The notes: generated from the sequence alone by a model not told the origin. A stretch of DNA of 64,000 bases from Phoenix dactylifera (GCF_009389715.1 NC_052409.1:6745605-6809604), one strand, 5' to 3'; numbered from the stretch's first letter, positions 1-13,729 are shown. Numbers and translations are program-made.

Positions 1-518
1 TAGCTCATATGAATAAGTTCAAAAATAATGGCTAAATCTTAGTTAAGATAATTTGGAGAGAGAGGAGAAATGTCACCTATCTCAGAGCAAATTTTGGGCA
101 TGACCGGCCACCGTTCAACCATCTCTTATGGAGTCGAAGCACACAAAAAGAAAATATGTGAGAAAGCATGTGGGTTGGAAGGAAAATATACTTAGTTGAC
201 CGGAATATTCCTAGGAGCAGGATTCTCAATTAATCCATTCTAATTTTTTTTAAATTCTTAAAATTGATAAAAGATTAAACATTTTGCTTTCATATTTATG
301 CCGAGTAAATCTATGTGTAATTCGTATTTAAATGGTACTCAAATTTGTGATCATATGAGTAAGATATAAAGTTGGATGTCAAACCTAATTCGTGTTCACA
401 ATAAATTTGAAAAGAATTCCTAATTAATTTTTTAGAATAAAAAATTTCGATGAAATATGTAAGAATTAGGGCAGCGGGCCCGGCCTAGACCAAAGTCGGC
501 AGGCCCAGCCGGCTTTGA

Positions 519-558
<40 letters not shown>

Positions 559-662
559 GGGAAAGATCGGAAGAGGGGGATCGAAAGCGAAGGCAAAACG
601 TGGCTATTGGAGCGCCGCGAGTCCATTGAACGGCCGCGGGGCAAGGGAACGGTTGGGGGGGC
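1..662. other. Upstream intergenic DNA
   Basis: No gene is visible here. The first 440 bases are AT-rich and show no coding signal. From about 470 the base composition becomes more GC-rich toward the promoter of the thioredoxin-like gene. The only distinct structure is an AT dinucleotide run at 522-555. Confidence 0.6.
522..555. repeat. AT dinucleotide microsatellite
   Basis: An uninterrupted alternating AT run of 34 bp lies about 110 bp upstream of the TATA box of the next gene. Length polymorphism between individuals is likely. Confidence 0.95.
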
Positions 663-669
663 TATAAAA
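663..669 (+). promoter_or_regulatory. Probable TATA box of the thioredoxin-like gene
   Basis: The sequence TATAAAA lies in a GC-rich stretch. Transcription would be expected to start near 695-700. A good 5' splice site (GAG|GTAAGG, exon end 729) and a 3' splice site (TTTGCAG, next exon from 1128) downstream indicate a 5'-UTR intron at 730-1127. That intron contains a purine-rich GAA/AAG tract at about 901-957. Core promoter position is inferred from sequence only. Confidence 0.6.
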
Positions 670-1182
670 GTAAAACCCCAGATCTTTCCTTCCTCCCCGA
701 TCGGGAGCGCAGCACTTCGTCGGAGTGAGGTAAGGACTTCCGCCTCCTTCTCACCCCCTCCTCTGCCTTTTCCTCCTTTAGATCTACCGGCAATGGCCGG
801 GATCCGGCAAAAGGCCGGGATGTAGGAAGAGCACAGAAGAAGAGGAAGAAGAGGGTAGGGCCTTGCGGTCCCCGCGGGTCAGATCTGGCAAGAGGATGCC
901 GGAAGAAAAAAAAATAAGAATAAGAATAAGAAGAAGAAGAAGAAGAGAGAAGAAGAAACCGAGTTTCCTATAATGACTATGGGATTGGTAAATTGCCTGA
1001 TGCAGCTAAAATTACATTGTAGGGGAAAAGAAACCGATTTGCCTTGTCATGTTGCATTCAATTTTCCTCAGTTTGTTGTTTTGAAGCTGTTTCCAGGCTT
1101 CATGACAGTGTGGTGATTTATTTGCAGGATAGTTTGGAGAGAAATCTCTTTTTCGGTAACGTTGGTATTCCAATTGTTATAT

Positions 1183-4100
1183 ATGGGGGAGCAGTCGTTT
1201 CTTGATCGGATGTTATCCCATCTCCGATCGACCAGCAAGTGAGGGAATCCAGAATCCATTTTTCTTGTGCATATCTTGGTGTTATCTCGTTAAATGATGA
1301 ATTTTTAGAACTGCTTTATAAGAAAATGTGTTTGTTGTACTTAAGATATGGTGATAGTGCTGAATTTTTATGCATCAGTTGCATGGTCTTTTTTTTTTGA
1401 TTTCTCTATAACTTACTGTGTATGCTTCATGATTTTTCAATATTTCGATATATATTCTTTCTCCTTATTGCTGCTTGTGCTGTTTAGTTATTAGTGGTGA
1501 TAATCAAACCGATGATGGGGATGCTTTAGTAGTGATGCTTAGTGATGTGGACTGTTTAAAATCTTAAAATATAAGGTCCTGTAAGGAAATATCACCTTTA
1601 CATAAACGTCTGACAGTATAGGAAAATAGAAATGAGTTGGGAATTGTTTACTGGAAACTGGTTCGTGCCTTTTGCAGCTGCAAATGGACAATTCTAAATA
1701 GGGAATGGGTGGCTTTGACTAGGAAGAATCAAAATATAGAGGTTGATTTCATGTGCAGCAATCAAATTTCCAAAACAAGTTAGAAAGAGTCAGGTTTTTA
1801 GGTCTTTATAATATCAACATATACGATATTACTAGTAAGCTAATATGACTGCTTCTATATAATATGATCTCAATAAAGAACGCAAGCTTATCTATAAATT
1901 TCATTTACATAATATCTAATTCTTTGGATTGTGGACAACAACTAGCATTCCATAATTCAAAACCAGAGTCAGGAAATCGTGTATAAATCGACATTTTAAA
2001 TATCTAATCATATTTGATTAACTACTGGTATTAATTAATAAGCATCCACCTATCAAACATAAACATACATGTGCACACTAGTATCACAGGCATCATAATT
2101 AACATATTGAATTAACAGGTTTGCGCATAGAACAGTAACATATATGCTTCATTTGGTGGGTGGAGGTGTGCGTGTTGGGGGGAGGGGGGTGTGGGCTGCA
2201 GGGGACAGTTTTACATTACTTTCTTTGCTCGGCCAACAAATAAGCATCCGAGGTCAGGATCCATGTTAGTTAGGAGCAGATATCAACATTTCTTGTCTTC
2301 CTTTTTGTTTAAAGCATTTACTAGCCTAGGGAGACCATGGGGGATTTCTGCTCGGTTGCATGAGCTTAATCCAGATGACTAATAAGGTTAGTGTTTCTGC
2401 TCATCAGCTGTCTTCCTGGATTCCAGGGATTGCCCTTCAATGCCCAAAATTCTTTGCAGTTGACATCTGGTTTGGGACTTGCAAAAAACTCTTAATCACA
2501 ATTGGCATCTTGTTGCATGTTAAGCTTACGTAAAAGTAAACCTAGCCATGGGTCTCTAGAAACTTCCTTAGGCACTTTGTTTGAGTTACTTTATACTAAA
2601 TTTGTTTGCTTATATACAAGAGCCCAACATCCAAAAACTTCCTTAGGCACTTTGTTTGTTTTATGTAAACATTTACTATGCTATTTGGTGCAAGGCTCTT
2701 TGGTGGAACACATCTTGTAATCTTCCTTTTTTCATCAACAAGAGTAATTACAGAGTACAACAATGACATAAAATATTCTAAATGTCCAATTTGTATTAAA
2801 AAAATTGACATCCTCTAACCTGTAATGACTTTTTTGGAATTTATATTGAGAAAAGGTACGGGGTCGCTGTCAGCCTTTCTTCCTGGTAACATGCATTTTG
2901 CATTCTTCATTTTCCCTTTACCATCTTGTATACCATCTGGTTATGTAACTGCATCTTGTTAAATGATTATTTACCGATAAACAATTTGATGCAAATTGAG
3001 TCTAAGTGTTTGGCACTCGTTGAAGTTTATGCCTTTATGCATGCTGCTTACTACATAGTTGACCATTTGTCAGATGTATTTAATTAGTGTTATACATTAA
3101 TTTTATTCTAATGTTGTTCTGAATCTTGATGAATATTAGGTATTACACTGGATATCCAAAGGATATTGGACCTTCGCGGGTTATCCATTTTACCTCAGAG
3201 CGTCAGTTTGTTCAGCTTCTGCATGAAGGCCATCCTGTGGTTGTTGCATTTACTATAAGGTTATTTTGTATATGTTAATTATTTAGTTTATCTTGAGATT
3301 ACTACTGGATTCAAAAGAAAAGGGAAAAAAGAATGATCCTCCTCCCTCTCTGTGAGTCTATATCCAGTTTTTCCACCAGCATCTAAACTAAATCCTTAAT
3401 TAATGCTCCACTGGAAACTAATTCTTGATAGGAGGGTTTTGGACTGGCCTATGACATGATAAGAAAATTGCATCAATTGGATATGGCATTTTCCCTTGAT
3501 GTTCAATCAAAAGAGTAACTGTATTATGAACATAAGGATTTGGAGGTAATCAATTCATTGGGTTGGTGTGCAAATCCAGTAAATGCAGGAAATTGTAGTA
3601 CTGCATGCATGCATTGGCATACTATATGACTTATTTTTGTAGCTTGATGCATATTTTACATATTTTATTGTAGGGTTCCCTATACGAAGCATCTCGATAG
3701 AGTATTGGAGGAGGCCGCTGCTGAGTTTTATCCCCATATAAAATTCATGCGTGTAAGACTACTATCTAGCAAGTTCTGCATATGTTACTTTTAGACATTT
3801 TTTATAGCTTGCTCATTGAGGAATATCAATATTATTCTTCTTTATAGCTTGCTCGTTGGGAATATTAATATTATCCTATATCATAATGCTGTTTTTTTTA
3901 TACTTCATTTCCACCGATTACCTAACTTAGCCAGTGCTGCTTTTTTGCTTGGCTGCATTTATGTATCAAGATCTTTGTTTTTTGTTTAGGAATATCAAGA
4001 CATAATGGGAGTTTATGCTTTCAGGCAGTTTATGATATTCTTTCATTTCTTGCATTCCAAACACTTCAATACATGTAATTTCCTGTTCACGAATGTGAAA

Positions 4101-7088
4101 TTTCTCAGATGCTTAACAATATACCATCCATCAGTTGTTCAGTTGTATTATCTCTGATCAACATTGCTTAGACTGGGTTAAAGGCATGTTCTATGGTCCC
4201 AAAGTTTTGGCCAAATAAGCTGGAGGTAGGTGGTTTTGTTAGTTGACATCCCTAGTAGCATTGAAGTCTCAATGGAGAAAGTTAATCTGGTCCAGATTGC
4301 GGGTCTGTGAGGATTATAGTGTTTGATGTGCTACATTATTGTAGTCAGTTCATTCATCTTTTAGGTATTGGTTTACTTTCAAAACTTGGGCTCTTCATAG
4401 GCAATGCTTATACATTTTCTGTTAAGTCAGGCACCCTTTGTATCCGTGAAATTTAGAATGTTGAATGCCTCTTAACTATTCCCTTTCTATATAATGTGGT
4501 GCGAGTTATTAGATTCTTTAGTTTGCTTGTGCTCTTTCAACTTCCAGATTAACTTAATTTATCTTAGTTTTCTCTCCTTTATTGCAACAAATGATGTTGA
4601 CTTTGGCTGTTTCTGCTTCCCTCTGGTTATGATAATGTGGGCAAGTTGAAAGGGGAGGTTTTTTAAATATATAATGACAAGTGAAATTTGACGTTAAAAT
4701 TTTTCAACTGATAGATGCATTGCATTGTGAAGTGGGCTTTGGCAGTGCAAATAAAAAAATGGCTTGTTTGGTGATGCTGATTGGCAGAAAAAAGAGGAGA
4801 TTTCTTGCTGAAGATATTGGTTTGATGTGGTGGGTTGTAGAAGTTGGCCTCCAGTACATGGTTCTCTCATGCTTATGTTTGATGAGAGCCTGCTGGCTTA
4901 GGTTCAGATTGAAAACTACATCTCTCTTTTCCCCTAAGTCTAGATTTTGTTTGGATCCATCATGTGTTTTGTGAAATTGGATATGTCAATTCTGAAAGAG
5001 GGAAAGATGGAGATAGGGATCTCAAAATTAACTCTAGGGTTCATGAAACTTGACATTTTACAAGGGTAATTTAGTTCCTGTATTATTGATTAAGATGAGA
5101 AAACAGCAAAACTGGTTTTTAACATCACTATGGTGGGCTTAACTCATTGTTTTATTGCAATGCTCCCCCAATATCTGGAAGTTGCAACCAAGAATTTGAT
5201 AAGTGCCCTGGTGGTTGATGTGTGTCTAATTCATTCATATCTTGTCCTGGTGGCTGACCACAATTGCTAGACTTCGTTTTGGTTCGCTTGATCAAATATA
5301 TTGTGTTTGTCAGGAATTTTCCTTAGTTTGACATGCTTTAGTACTCTTCTACGGTTCGCCTGCCAAACAGCTTAGATTTATGAATGAGTTATGAAATAGT
5401 GGCTAATTTACTTGGTAGTTTTGATAAGTGTCCTTGGTGTATTTTAGTATCTTCTTATCAAGTTTTGTAGCATTTCGTTCCATGGTTGGTTATAAAATAG
5501 TAGTTTATTACTTACCATTTCTTTCCGTGGTCCATCTAGGTTGAGTGCCCCAAATATCCAGGATTTTGCATTGCAAGGCAAAGGAAAGAGTATCCGTTCA
5601 TTGAAATATATCACAGCCCAGAGCAGGTAGCCTTTGTTTTACTCAGTTTTTGTTCTTTTGGTTTTGATCTAGTGTAATTACTGAGGAAAATATAGATGCT
5701 TCTCCCATTCTTTGATAATCCAGGCCTATTGACCTGTAAGCATATTTCCTGTGTTAGATAGACCAGGGTACGAGTACTAGAGATTTTCTTATAAATATGT
5801 CTGATGTTTTGCTTGCTTCCAGCGACTAGGTCTAATTTTATAAATATATTATCTTTGCTTTTGCTTTTCTTTTTTTTTTTTTGGGGGGGGGGGGGGATAT
5901 GGGGTTAATTACCTAGGTTCAAATCCTTGGTTAATGCACCACACAAGACCAGCCCAGAACCTCCCCCATTGAGTGGAGGGGTGCAACTGTTAGTGCCCAG
6001 GTCTTCTTTCATTTCTTGAATTAGTTCCAACTATAATGTAGCACAGTTTGGTCAGATAATGTCATTCAAGTTTTATTTACCTTTTCTTTTTGTCGCCTTG
6101 CTCAGACAGCTTGTTTTGGTTGGATGATGAGATTTATGCTTTCATAATTCTGTCATCATCTGTTTATCTTCTCACTTTCTTACCATTGATCAGGCAGCTG
6201 ACCAAGGAAAATTGGTGGATCCCAATATAAAAAAATACTCAGTCAAAGTGTTGCCTGTAAGTTTGTGATCTTGCCTTACCTTCTCATCTTTATATTGATG
6301 TTTAATATGAAAATGATATTTTCCTGAGACCTCGTAACAAATGCATTTAGTCCAGAAAATAAAATTGCAGACCCTTCGTGTCTGATATATTGGTTTATTC
6401 CTGCACTTATGGTTGGTTATACTTTCAGGAACCTACTTCATAATAATACCTAGCATGGTACCCATTTGATGTTCTAGAGACCTACAAGTCACCATGTGTG
6501 CTTGTTGGTGGGCAGTAGATTTCTTCCCTGCCTAGTGGTGATTATTAAGGTCTTTCACATGAGCTACAGTACTCGAGCTAATATAGCTCACGAATTCGGG
6601 TTCTCAATAGTTTTCCTATCCGAGAATATTCAGGGGACTTCCTTGTTGATTTGGTTATTTTCATTATTTCAAGTACCATATCAAAAGGTCCAAATACTTG
6701 GGGCCCAGGGTCCTCTAAGTTGGAATTTTGCCTAATTGGTTACGCTCGCATTCTTGAACTAGGATGTCTACTTGGGTCCGCTATGAGCAAGTTTTCCAAT
6801 TCTTCTGCCAGATCTGTACTTGACCTTGTAGGAGTTTGGTATCTGTCCTTTTGTTGTTGATGTGGTATGAATTGAGCCCAGATCTACTGTAGAGCTGGAT
6901 GTAGGCTGATGGAGAAAGGATCATTCATGCTTTGTGTGGGGAAATGTTATAGGATATCTGCTTTCTCAGTTCTGTTGGTAATTTTTTTTCCCCTTTCATT
7001 TTCTTTGCAGTTTAACTATGACCTAAGTGCATACGGGTTTCGCGAATTTTTCAAGCGGCATGGGACGCATGTATCTGAAACCAGCTAG
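1183..7088 (+). CDS. Thioredoxin-fold protein lacking the CxxC motif
   Basis: Six coding exons join in one open frame: 1183-1238, 3140-3259, 3674-3752, 5540-5626, 6194-6256 and 7011-7088, giving 160 aa. All introns are GT-AG. The start ATG at 1183 follows the 5'-UTR exon. The protein resembles the plant thioredoxin-superfamily group with a thioredoxin-like fold. A beta strand (HPVVVAFTIR) leads into the place where a WCxxC active site would sit, but the residues there are VPYTKH, so no redox disulfide is present. A later strand and loop (EYPFIEIYHS) match the cis-proline region. Two cysteines remain (VECPKYPGFC). The basic C-terminal tail is FREFFKRHG. Function is unknown; a binding or scaffolding role is inference. 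Introns hold no other gene. The 1.8-kb intron 3753-5539 shows nothing recognisable. Confidence 0.85.
5870..5896. repeat. Poly-T followed by poly-G run in an intron
   Basis: Thirteen T are followed directly by 14 G inside intron 4 of the thioredoxin-like gene. A tRNA B-box-like motif GGTTCAAATCC follows at about 5919, so this might be the edge of a degenerate tRNA-derived SINE, but no clear A box or target duplication was found. Confidence 0.7.
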
Positions 7089-8518
7089 AGCAGCACTTCC
7101 TCTATCCAAAAAAAAAAATGCAGCACTTCTCTGGTTCATCCTTACTATTTTCAAGGAGCCCTTGAATTTTACTTGAAAATGGAGTTCCTTCACATATGGG
7201 AAGGGAAAATCTCCGCTTCGACTTGGAGTCCCAGTCCCTGATTAAAGCTTGAACCCTATTCCCAGCATTATGGAGTACGAGCCATTGCTGCCGCCTGGAA
7301 CTGCATCATAACATCTAATGAATGAGATAGTATGTGTCAAGAACACAGCATTAATCCTCTGTTCTCAGGGTTCTGCTGTAATAATACAACTTTTGTAGCT
7401 GTCCAGTGTAAGGAGGAATATCTAGAATGCAATCTCTAAATATTATTAGATGACGTACCGAAGATTGTAGTCTACAAGGTCCACCGAGACCATGCACCAT
7501 ATCACCCAAGTTATCATGAGTCTAGCTGAAGAATTTGCATGATCATGCATGATGCTGAAACTAGCAGCCTTTCAGTTGTCAGCGCTTGCAACTGGAGTAT
7601 TAAGTCCCATACTGGTGCTGTGGATGATAGTGGTGGTAGCAGGCGGGTCAGGACAAGTAGATGATGGATCCAATATCATGCTGATGAATGAAATGCCAGA
7701 GTCCTAAAACAATTAACTTGGCCTGACAACTAATCCATGAACTCAAATTAGACCTAAACCTATGAGCCCTCATACAAGCGTGCGTTTGGTTATGAGAGAT
7801 TTTAGATGCTTAGATAGAATTAAAAAAATTAAATAATTTTGTAATATCATCTGTTAAGTCTTTTTGAGTAAAATTTTGGGTCGCTGCTCTTTGAATAGAA
7901 TTTTGGGTTGCTGCAAATGGTATCAAAATAGACCTAGTCTATAATTATCTAAAGTGGAAAATACTATAATAAAGGTGCGTTAAGCTAATTATAGTATTTA
8001 TGATTAAATTTGATTGAATGTAGATCTTTGGCTTGAATGAGAAGGCCAAATAATAACTTTCAATTTTTTTTTATACATGTATTTAGTTCTACATTGGTTA
8101 TGCATCTAAATAATAGTTTTGATTTTTTTAATTAAAATATATATTTAATTATTGATAATAAGAACAAGAAATTTAAATAATACGTTTTAGCTATTTTTTT
8201 TTTTGAAAAAGATCTTAAATAATATTTATCAAAAAAAGCAACATACAATAGAAAAATGCTAATTTACAGCAGATATTTACTAGATCAATCCAACAACCTA
8301 CTCCAAAGTCAACGGATCAACAGGGGAAATAAATGAATAAAATGTAAATAATCCCCCTCCTAAGTGCCCTGCCATCTGGCAGCACTAATACAACAATACA
8401 ACAATTCACAAATACACAGCTGACGCACAAGAATGGCCAAAATTGTTAGCACGAATAAGATCATGAATAAGATTAGTCGATCAGATCCCTTCATGTCATG
8501 GATAATAGCTCATCTCTC
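7089..8518. other. Convergent intergenic region with both 3' UTRs
   Basis: This stretch separates two convergent genes and must hold both 3' untranslated regions. From about 7780 to 8260 it is AT-rich with poly-A/T tracts. No ORF, RNA gene or clear mobile element was recognised. A GCGTTTGGTTATGAG motif near 7782 looks like a MITE end, but no partner end was found. Confidence 0.6.
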
Positions 8519-11500
8519 TTAATAGAGCTTGCTGAATCGTGGTGGCCATGACGGCTCTCCTAGCTTTGGAAAGAAGGCCTCCCTTTCAAACAGGACCTGC
8601 AAGGAGCCCAACACCCTCATCAACGAACCCCAAAGAACTGGGGCACAGCAGAAGGCGTAGGCAAACAATGACAAGGCCCTGACAATACCATCAGAATACA
8701 AAGGGAATGCCATAACAAATAGAGCACCAAAGATCCCCATCCAGGGTGCAAGGACAGGGACTGGTGGGAGCATGAAGAGATTGATTACTATAGAAGCTAG
8801 AGCTGATGAGCCAAACAAGTAGAGAGACCAGCCTAGAAACGGGTGCACGGCACGAGGGATCAGGAAGAAGGGAATGGTGTATGCTGCTAATATGGACCAT
8901 AAAGCAGCCACCTTGATCATGGTGTGTGAGAAGGTGAAGCTCCTCTTCTCAGCTCGCCGGTTGTAACACAGCTTCAACAAGCTGGGCCGTGTCATCTGGG
9001 TAACTGCCATGACCCCAAGATACAGTACAGACTGGATCAGTATCACCGGCAACTCTAAACTGTACCTGTTCACATATATGTGAAGGAAAACCAGAAACAT
9101 AATGTTAGGTTTCAAGCTCCATAAAGCATTGCATGGTGCATGTTTTAGCTAGCAATCTGGTCATGTTCCCTTCCTAATCACATTACATGCGTCTTTTCAA
9201 AAACCAGAATCACAACCAGTGATAGCCTTTAATGTACATGTCCATGAAATCTTGACAGTTTGCAGGATTATGAGGCTTGTGACTTACCCAAGAGTTTTTC
9301 GACGTTGCTCGTGCCAAGAAAAGCCTAAAGGCAGGACTGGCCAAGACCACCAATACCATGGCTTCAACCATGGTGCACTAGGGAAAGTAATTACACTGTT
9401 TGGTCCACATGGTATGCTCCAACGAAGCTTGAGATCTGTAGCAGTAAAAAGCCCAAAGGATTGTCTCTGTGACATATATTATCAGGTAATGGGAGAAAAC
9501 AAGAAGGCTAGGTTATGGTAATTACAGTAGTAGGAAGCATCCATCTGGTATCCCAAAGGAAGGCGATACATGCCATCTAGCTTGGAACCATTGGAAGGTG
9601 GATGAAACATTGGACGGTCAAGCAAATCTGGGAAGTAGCTGGTGAGGAAGCCCTGATCTGCACCATCTGGATTTTCTCGTCCAGTTTCTAAGTCATGAAA
9701 CATGCTTCTGAAGACCTCCATTGAAGGCTGCAGCTCCAATAGAATAAATTGTATCAGAGAATTCAAAGCAGCACAAATTAGTTTCTCAACGGAACATGCA
9801 GGGCACGAAGTCCATAGAAGGTGTGAGCACAATATTGACATATGCAGGAAACCAATTGTCCAGGGAAACAAAACTAAATGGACTGGAAAGTTTTTATTAT
9901 GAAAAGCAGAAACCATCAATTTATCAATTAGTATGAGAATCTTAGAAAACAAAAAACTTTATTGCAAGGGCCCATGCTATTGCAACAAAGTAGAACTGAA
10001 TGGGTTTCCTTGTAATTTTGGGATCAAATCTGAAAGTTATGTGGTTTTAGGAATCAATCTTGAGAGTTATTACAATCAAAGGTCAAATTCTAAATCCATG
10101 TTGAGGACCTTGAATAAGACTCCAACAAAAGGAATTGAAAGATGTCAAAGAGTGCAAAGGTAATGGTCTCTTTAGATAGATGAATGCCTGAAGAATGATG
10201 TAACAATTTAGGACCTCACCCAAAATGGCTAGCTGGAAGATATTATTTGGGTTTCTTGATCCTATATAAGTACCCAAAATCTTTCCAGCGAATAATCGAC
10301 GTGGGACTAAACACACGCCCGCATGGGTCCTCACAGATGAGGTATTAATTTTCGAGTTATTAACAAGATGCAACACAACATTGTATTGGAATGTTTGTAG
10401 AAAAAGAAATGCTCTGGAATGTTTGTACAAAAAGAAATGCTCGCATGTTTCTGCAGAACATATCTACCATTATCACTGAACAAGCTGCTTCAATCATTTC
10501 ATCTTTGGGGTAACCTTTGTGTTGCCAAAGCTCAGGCAGGCCACCAGCTGGTCTCACAGTGTGTCTTGCAGCTTGCAAAGCCTTCAGAGACCCGAGTCCT
10601 TTTCTTAAGTTTGCTTCTGTTGTAGTTCTTTCTTAATGTCGTTTTCCTTTCTCCTCTCTTATACTATATATAAGCTTTCTTCAAAAAATTGTGGGGAATG
10701 ATCGCCCTCCCTCTTCTCCATTCAAAGAAAAACAAAAAGAAAAGCAAAGACGCAGCACGTAACAGTATAATCCAACCACAAGAGAACATCCAAATAGCTC
10801 TATTTCTGACAATCCAAAATCCATTCAAAGGGCAGCGAACTTTAAAGTTCTTCGATAGAACATACTGGAAAGCAAGCAAGTGGCAAGGGAACATTGCACC
10901 TGAAGAACAAAGAGCCCAGTGTGGAAGATGCAGGGGTTGATGAAGACAGCACAGAACTGACCACACTGGAAGAGCTCATCGGTTCTTTGAAGGAAGAGGT
11001 TGTCGGAGTCGAGCATGACAACCCGGTCATACGCCACTAGGCTCCATGCATAAAGCTTGTTCAGTGTCAACTTAAACCTGGAATTGAAGTTGTCCTGCTT
11101 CTCATATGGATTTTTCAAGTTCTCCACCGTAACCACTTTCACACCATCCTCTTTCCTGTTAATATAGATCAGCAACAAATCAGATCCAAATGGAACTTAA
11201 AACAGTAATTCTGAATCTGATTCTGAAAATTCTGAGTCATGGATAATAAGAATTATCTTCTCATCTTACAATATTAATAAGAATTAATACTAATTATAAG
11301 TTGCACTGATCAAGAACACAGTGGTGAAGTAACACATATATTTTAAGCATGTAACATATCTGTAATGAAGTTGAGTAGGGATTTTTTATATATTCTGTAA
11401 GATCGAGTTTTGTTGGTTAGACCAACATGGGTTTGTTTAGTTGTTTTGAACCATGGATCTTCTGAAGGGCAAGCTTTTAGAAGTGATGTGCCAACCAACT

Positions 11501-12673
11501 AAGCCACCAATTGTTGGCATAAATATATTTCCTGAGGTAAATGTATATAATAGAATATAACAATTAATTGTATAATTATTAGCTTATGAGTAAAAAAAAT
11601 AAACAAAAAACATGCACGGGTTATCAATTGTCAACAACCCACATAGAATTAATTAAAAACTGTGCATAAATCATCATTAACACCACAAGAGACAATTAAT
11701 TAAATTTGCAACATGTTTGGTTATGTCAAGGAATTATACTAATTCGGCTCATATCCCATATAATCTATGGACGCTGTAAATTTCAAACAATTAAGATTTT
11801 TGGGTTCAAGCCCAAATCAAATGATCACCGGTAAGATTAGACCCAATTATTATCACGCAAACAGGGGATTTATCCACCCAGTTGCATCATATTTCGTGAA
11901 AGGGCATTTCCGTTAATTTGGAGAAAACCAGGGGTATATTCAGAGCCGCAAAATAGCAGCATATCCTTGTCGGTTTCCAGAAAGGAGAAACAAAACCTGA
12001 AGTCAAAATCTTTGGACTCACGAGTAAAACGCCGCGTGGATTTTAGGCCACGGCAAAATAACACCATATTTTAAAAAATTTAAAAAGAAGTTCCAAAAAT
12101 TGTCCCCACTACAACCACCAGAATTACGAAATCACTACACCAGTCATTTAATTCCCAAGACACTGAAAAACAACGCACAGAGGCGATTTCGTGGATTACT
12201 GGAATCCAAAGCCTTCAAATAAACAACCATTAAAGCTCGAGATTTTAAGAAGGCAAAATTAATCTGTACGAAACCGTGATCTCAGCCGTCCGATCACAAC
12301 TAATCCCGAATAAAATTCCAAATCGACGCAACCTCACCTTAAGAACAAAAAACCGTAAAAAAATCCCAAAGCGAGAGAATAAGCGGGATAAGAATAAAGA
12401 GCGGTGGGAATAAGGGGATGGGATTGCGTACAGGGATCGAGTCCATGGGATGGGGACGTCGGAGGAGGCGATGACGACGAGGTCAGCGTCGACGCGAAGC
12501 TTGACCAGAGATCGCATCATCACCCGCGTCGCCACGTAGAACTCGTAGTCCCTCGGCGTTCCCATGTACATCATCGCCGCATACGCGTGTCGCCGCCTCT
12601 TCCCCTCCGCCGCCGACACCGCTGCCGCAAGCACCACCGCCACCACCGCCACGAGCCCTAATCGCCTCCCCAT
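8519..12673 (-). CDS. PGSIP7/8-like: GT8 family putative glucuronosyltransferase (PGSIP7/8 type)
   Basis: Five exons read on the minus strand: 12673-12432, 11155-10900, 9727-9526, 9435-9288 and 9065-8519. They join without frame errors into 464 aa. The ATG at 12673 is preferred over an in-frame ATG at 12703 because it starts a clean signal peptide (basic MGRRLG, then an Ala/Val-rich core). Exons 1-4 form a glycogenin-like GT8 domain. The metal-binding DxD motif is MLDSDNLFL in exon 2. Further landmarks are AVFINPCIFHTGLFVLQ, NPDGADQGFL and the Trp-rich WLKPWYWWSWPVLPLG. The last exon carries several hydrophobic helices, suggesting a Golgi/ER membrane protein with the catalytic domain in the lumen. 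By family knowledge these enzymes act on cell-wall or lipid glycans; the exact acceptor is not known. Length fits the plant PGSIP7/8 group. Introns hold dispersed repeats only. Confidence 0.9.
10212..10336 (-). repeat. Dispersed repeat fragment, probable LTR end
   Basis: This block in an intron of the GT8 gene closely matches 15585-15706. Shared landmarks are TATAAGTACCCAA, the CGAATAATCGACG region and GGGACTAAACAC. Read on the minus strand it begins TGTGAGGACC, which resembles the start of an LTR. No coding part is attached, so it is a solo fragment or a short non-autonomous repeat. Confidence 0.6.
11395..11516 (-). repeat. Possible tRNA-derived SINE fragment
   Basis: Read on the minus strand, the block starts with an A-box-like TGGCTTAGTTGG and is followed about 50 nt later by GGTTCAAAACAAC, a weak B-box match. 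The spacing fits a RNA polymerase III promoter. Target duplications and a poly-A tail were not seen. It lies in the first intron of the GT8 gene. Confidence 0.3.
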
Positions 12674-13729
12674 CTCCTCCCCACAAACGAATTCAAGACG
12701 CACAGAAAACCTAAGCGGAAGCTGATACGAGCTCCGATCTCGTCCTCCGACGCCGCCGATCCTCCTCTACTCCCATTCCCCCGATCTCCACCACCGCAAG
12801 AGGGAGCGCAGGGCGAGAGAGAGAAGAAGAAGGGGAGGGGAGAGGGAGCGACTGCTCTCTTCAGAGGAAGCGCCTGAAAAGAACTAATTTGTAATATAAA
12901 AAGGAGAACTTTGCATGAAGGCCCCTGGACAGTTTCATATTTACGTAAAAAAAAAAGAGATGCTTGGTCCTTAAGTTTGGGTTTAGGTTGGACCACATGA
13001 TTGGCATGATAAGATTAATGGCACAAGTTAGCCTGCATTGTTTTTTCTTTTTTTTTCTTTTGATGAAAGTTAGAGTGTGTTGTTACATGCATATTGGATG
13101 TTCTAGAAATATTTTGTTTAAAGTATGATCGGTAAGATGATCAAGTTCTTTGCAATGATTACTTAAAATAGAAGTATTTGTTTACTTATGTTCGTATGGC
13201 TAACCGGACTTAATTTAGGTTATCGGCCATCCTTGGTGTTTTTATGAAGAATAATACCTAATTTATTCTTGTATCTCATTATTTATATTTGATTATACAC
13301 GCATGCACATACTCATGCATGTATCCATGGATTTGTAATACAATCATTGAATGACCTTACCACAAAGACAAGTTGGTGCCCTCAAATATATTAGATAATA
13401 TTTCAAGGATATGCGCCTTTGTAACAAAAAGTTTTGCATTCAAAATTTGCATCCCAAAAATCTTAGGCCCAAATCCATCCTTCAGTGGGGTATGGAGGGC
13501 ACAAGTATTTGAGCTAGAGCTCTCCTATTAGGGTTGTTGCCCATAAACTTCTTTCTACCCCAAACAAAAGAAAAGACAAAGGTTTAACCTTTTTAATTAG
13601 ATTTAAAAGACTAACATATATTCCTTTTGGAATATCCCATAAACGTGTAAAACAAATTGTTTAATATACCCTCAATGCATAATGTAGGCTACTTTAGTAG
13701 TGTTTATAGGCTTAAATTAGTATATGATA
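12674..13729. other. 5' region of the GT8 gene and intergenic DNA
   Basis: The first 200 bases are GC-rich and purine/pyrimidine-skewed and probably hold the 5' UTR and promoter of the minus-strand GT8 gene. Beyond about 12890 the DNA is AT-rich. No gene or clear repeat was recognised. Confidence 0.55.

Noticed and set aside
5897-5998. tRNA-like B box (GGTTCAAATCC) in an intron
   Set aside because: No matching A box, cloverleaf or target duplication was found, so neither a tRNA gene nor a SINE can be supported.
7782-8230. Possible MITE beginning GCGTTTGGTTATGAG
   Set aside because: No inverted partner end or target duplication was found downstream.
12404-12661. Plus-strand His/Arg-rich reading frame
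   Set aside because: It is antisense to exon 1 of the GT8 gene, whose signal peptide and splicing fit much better.
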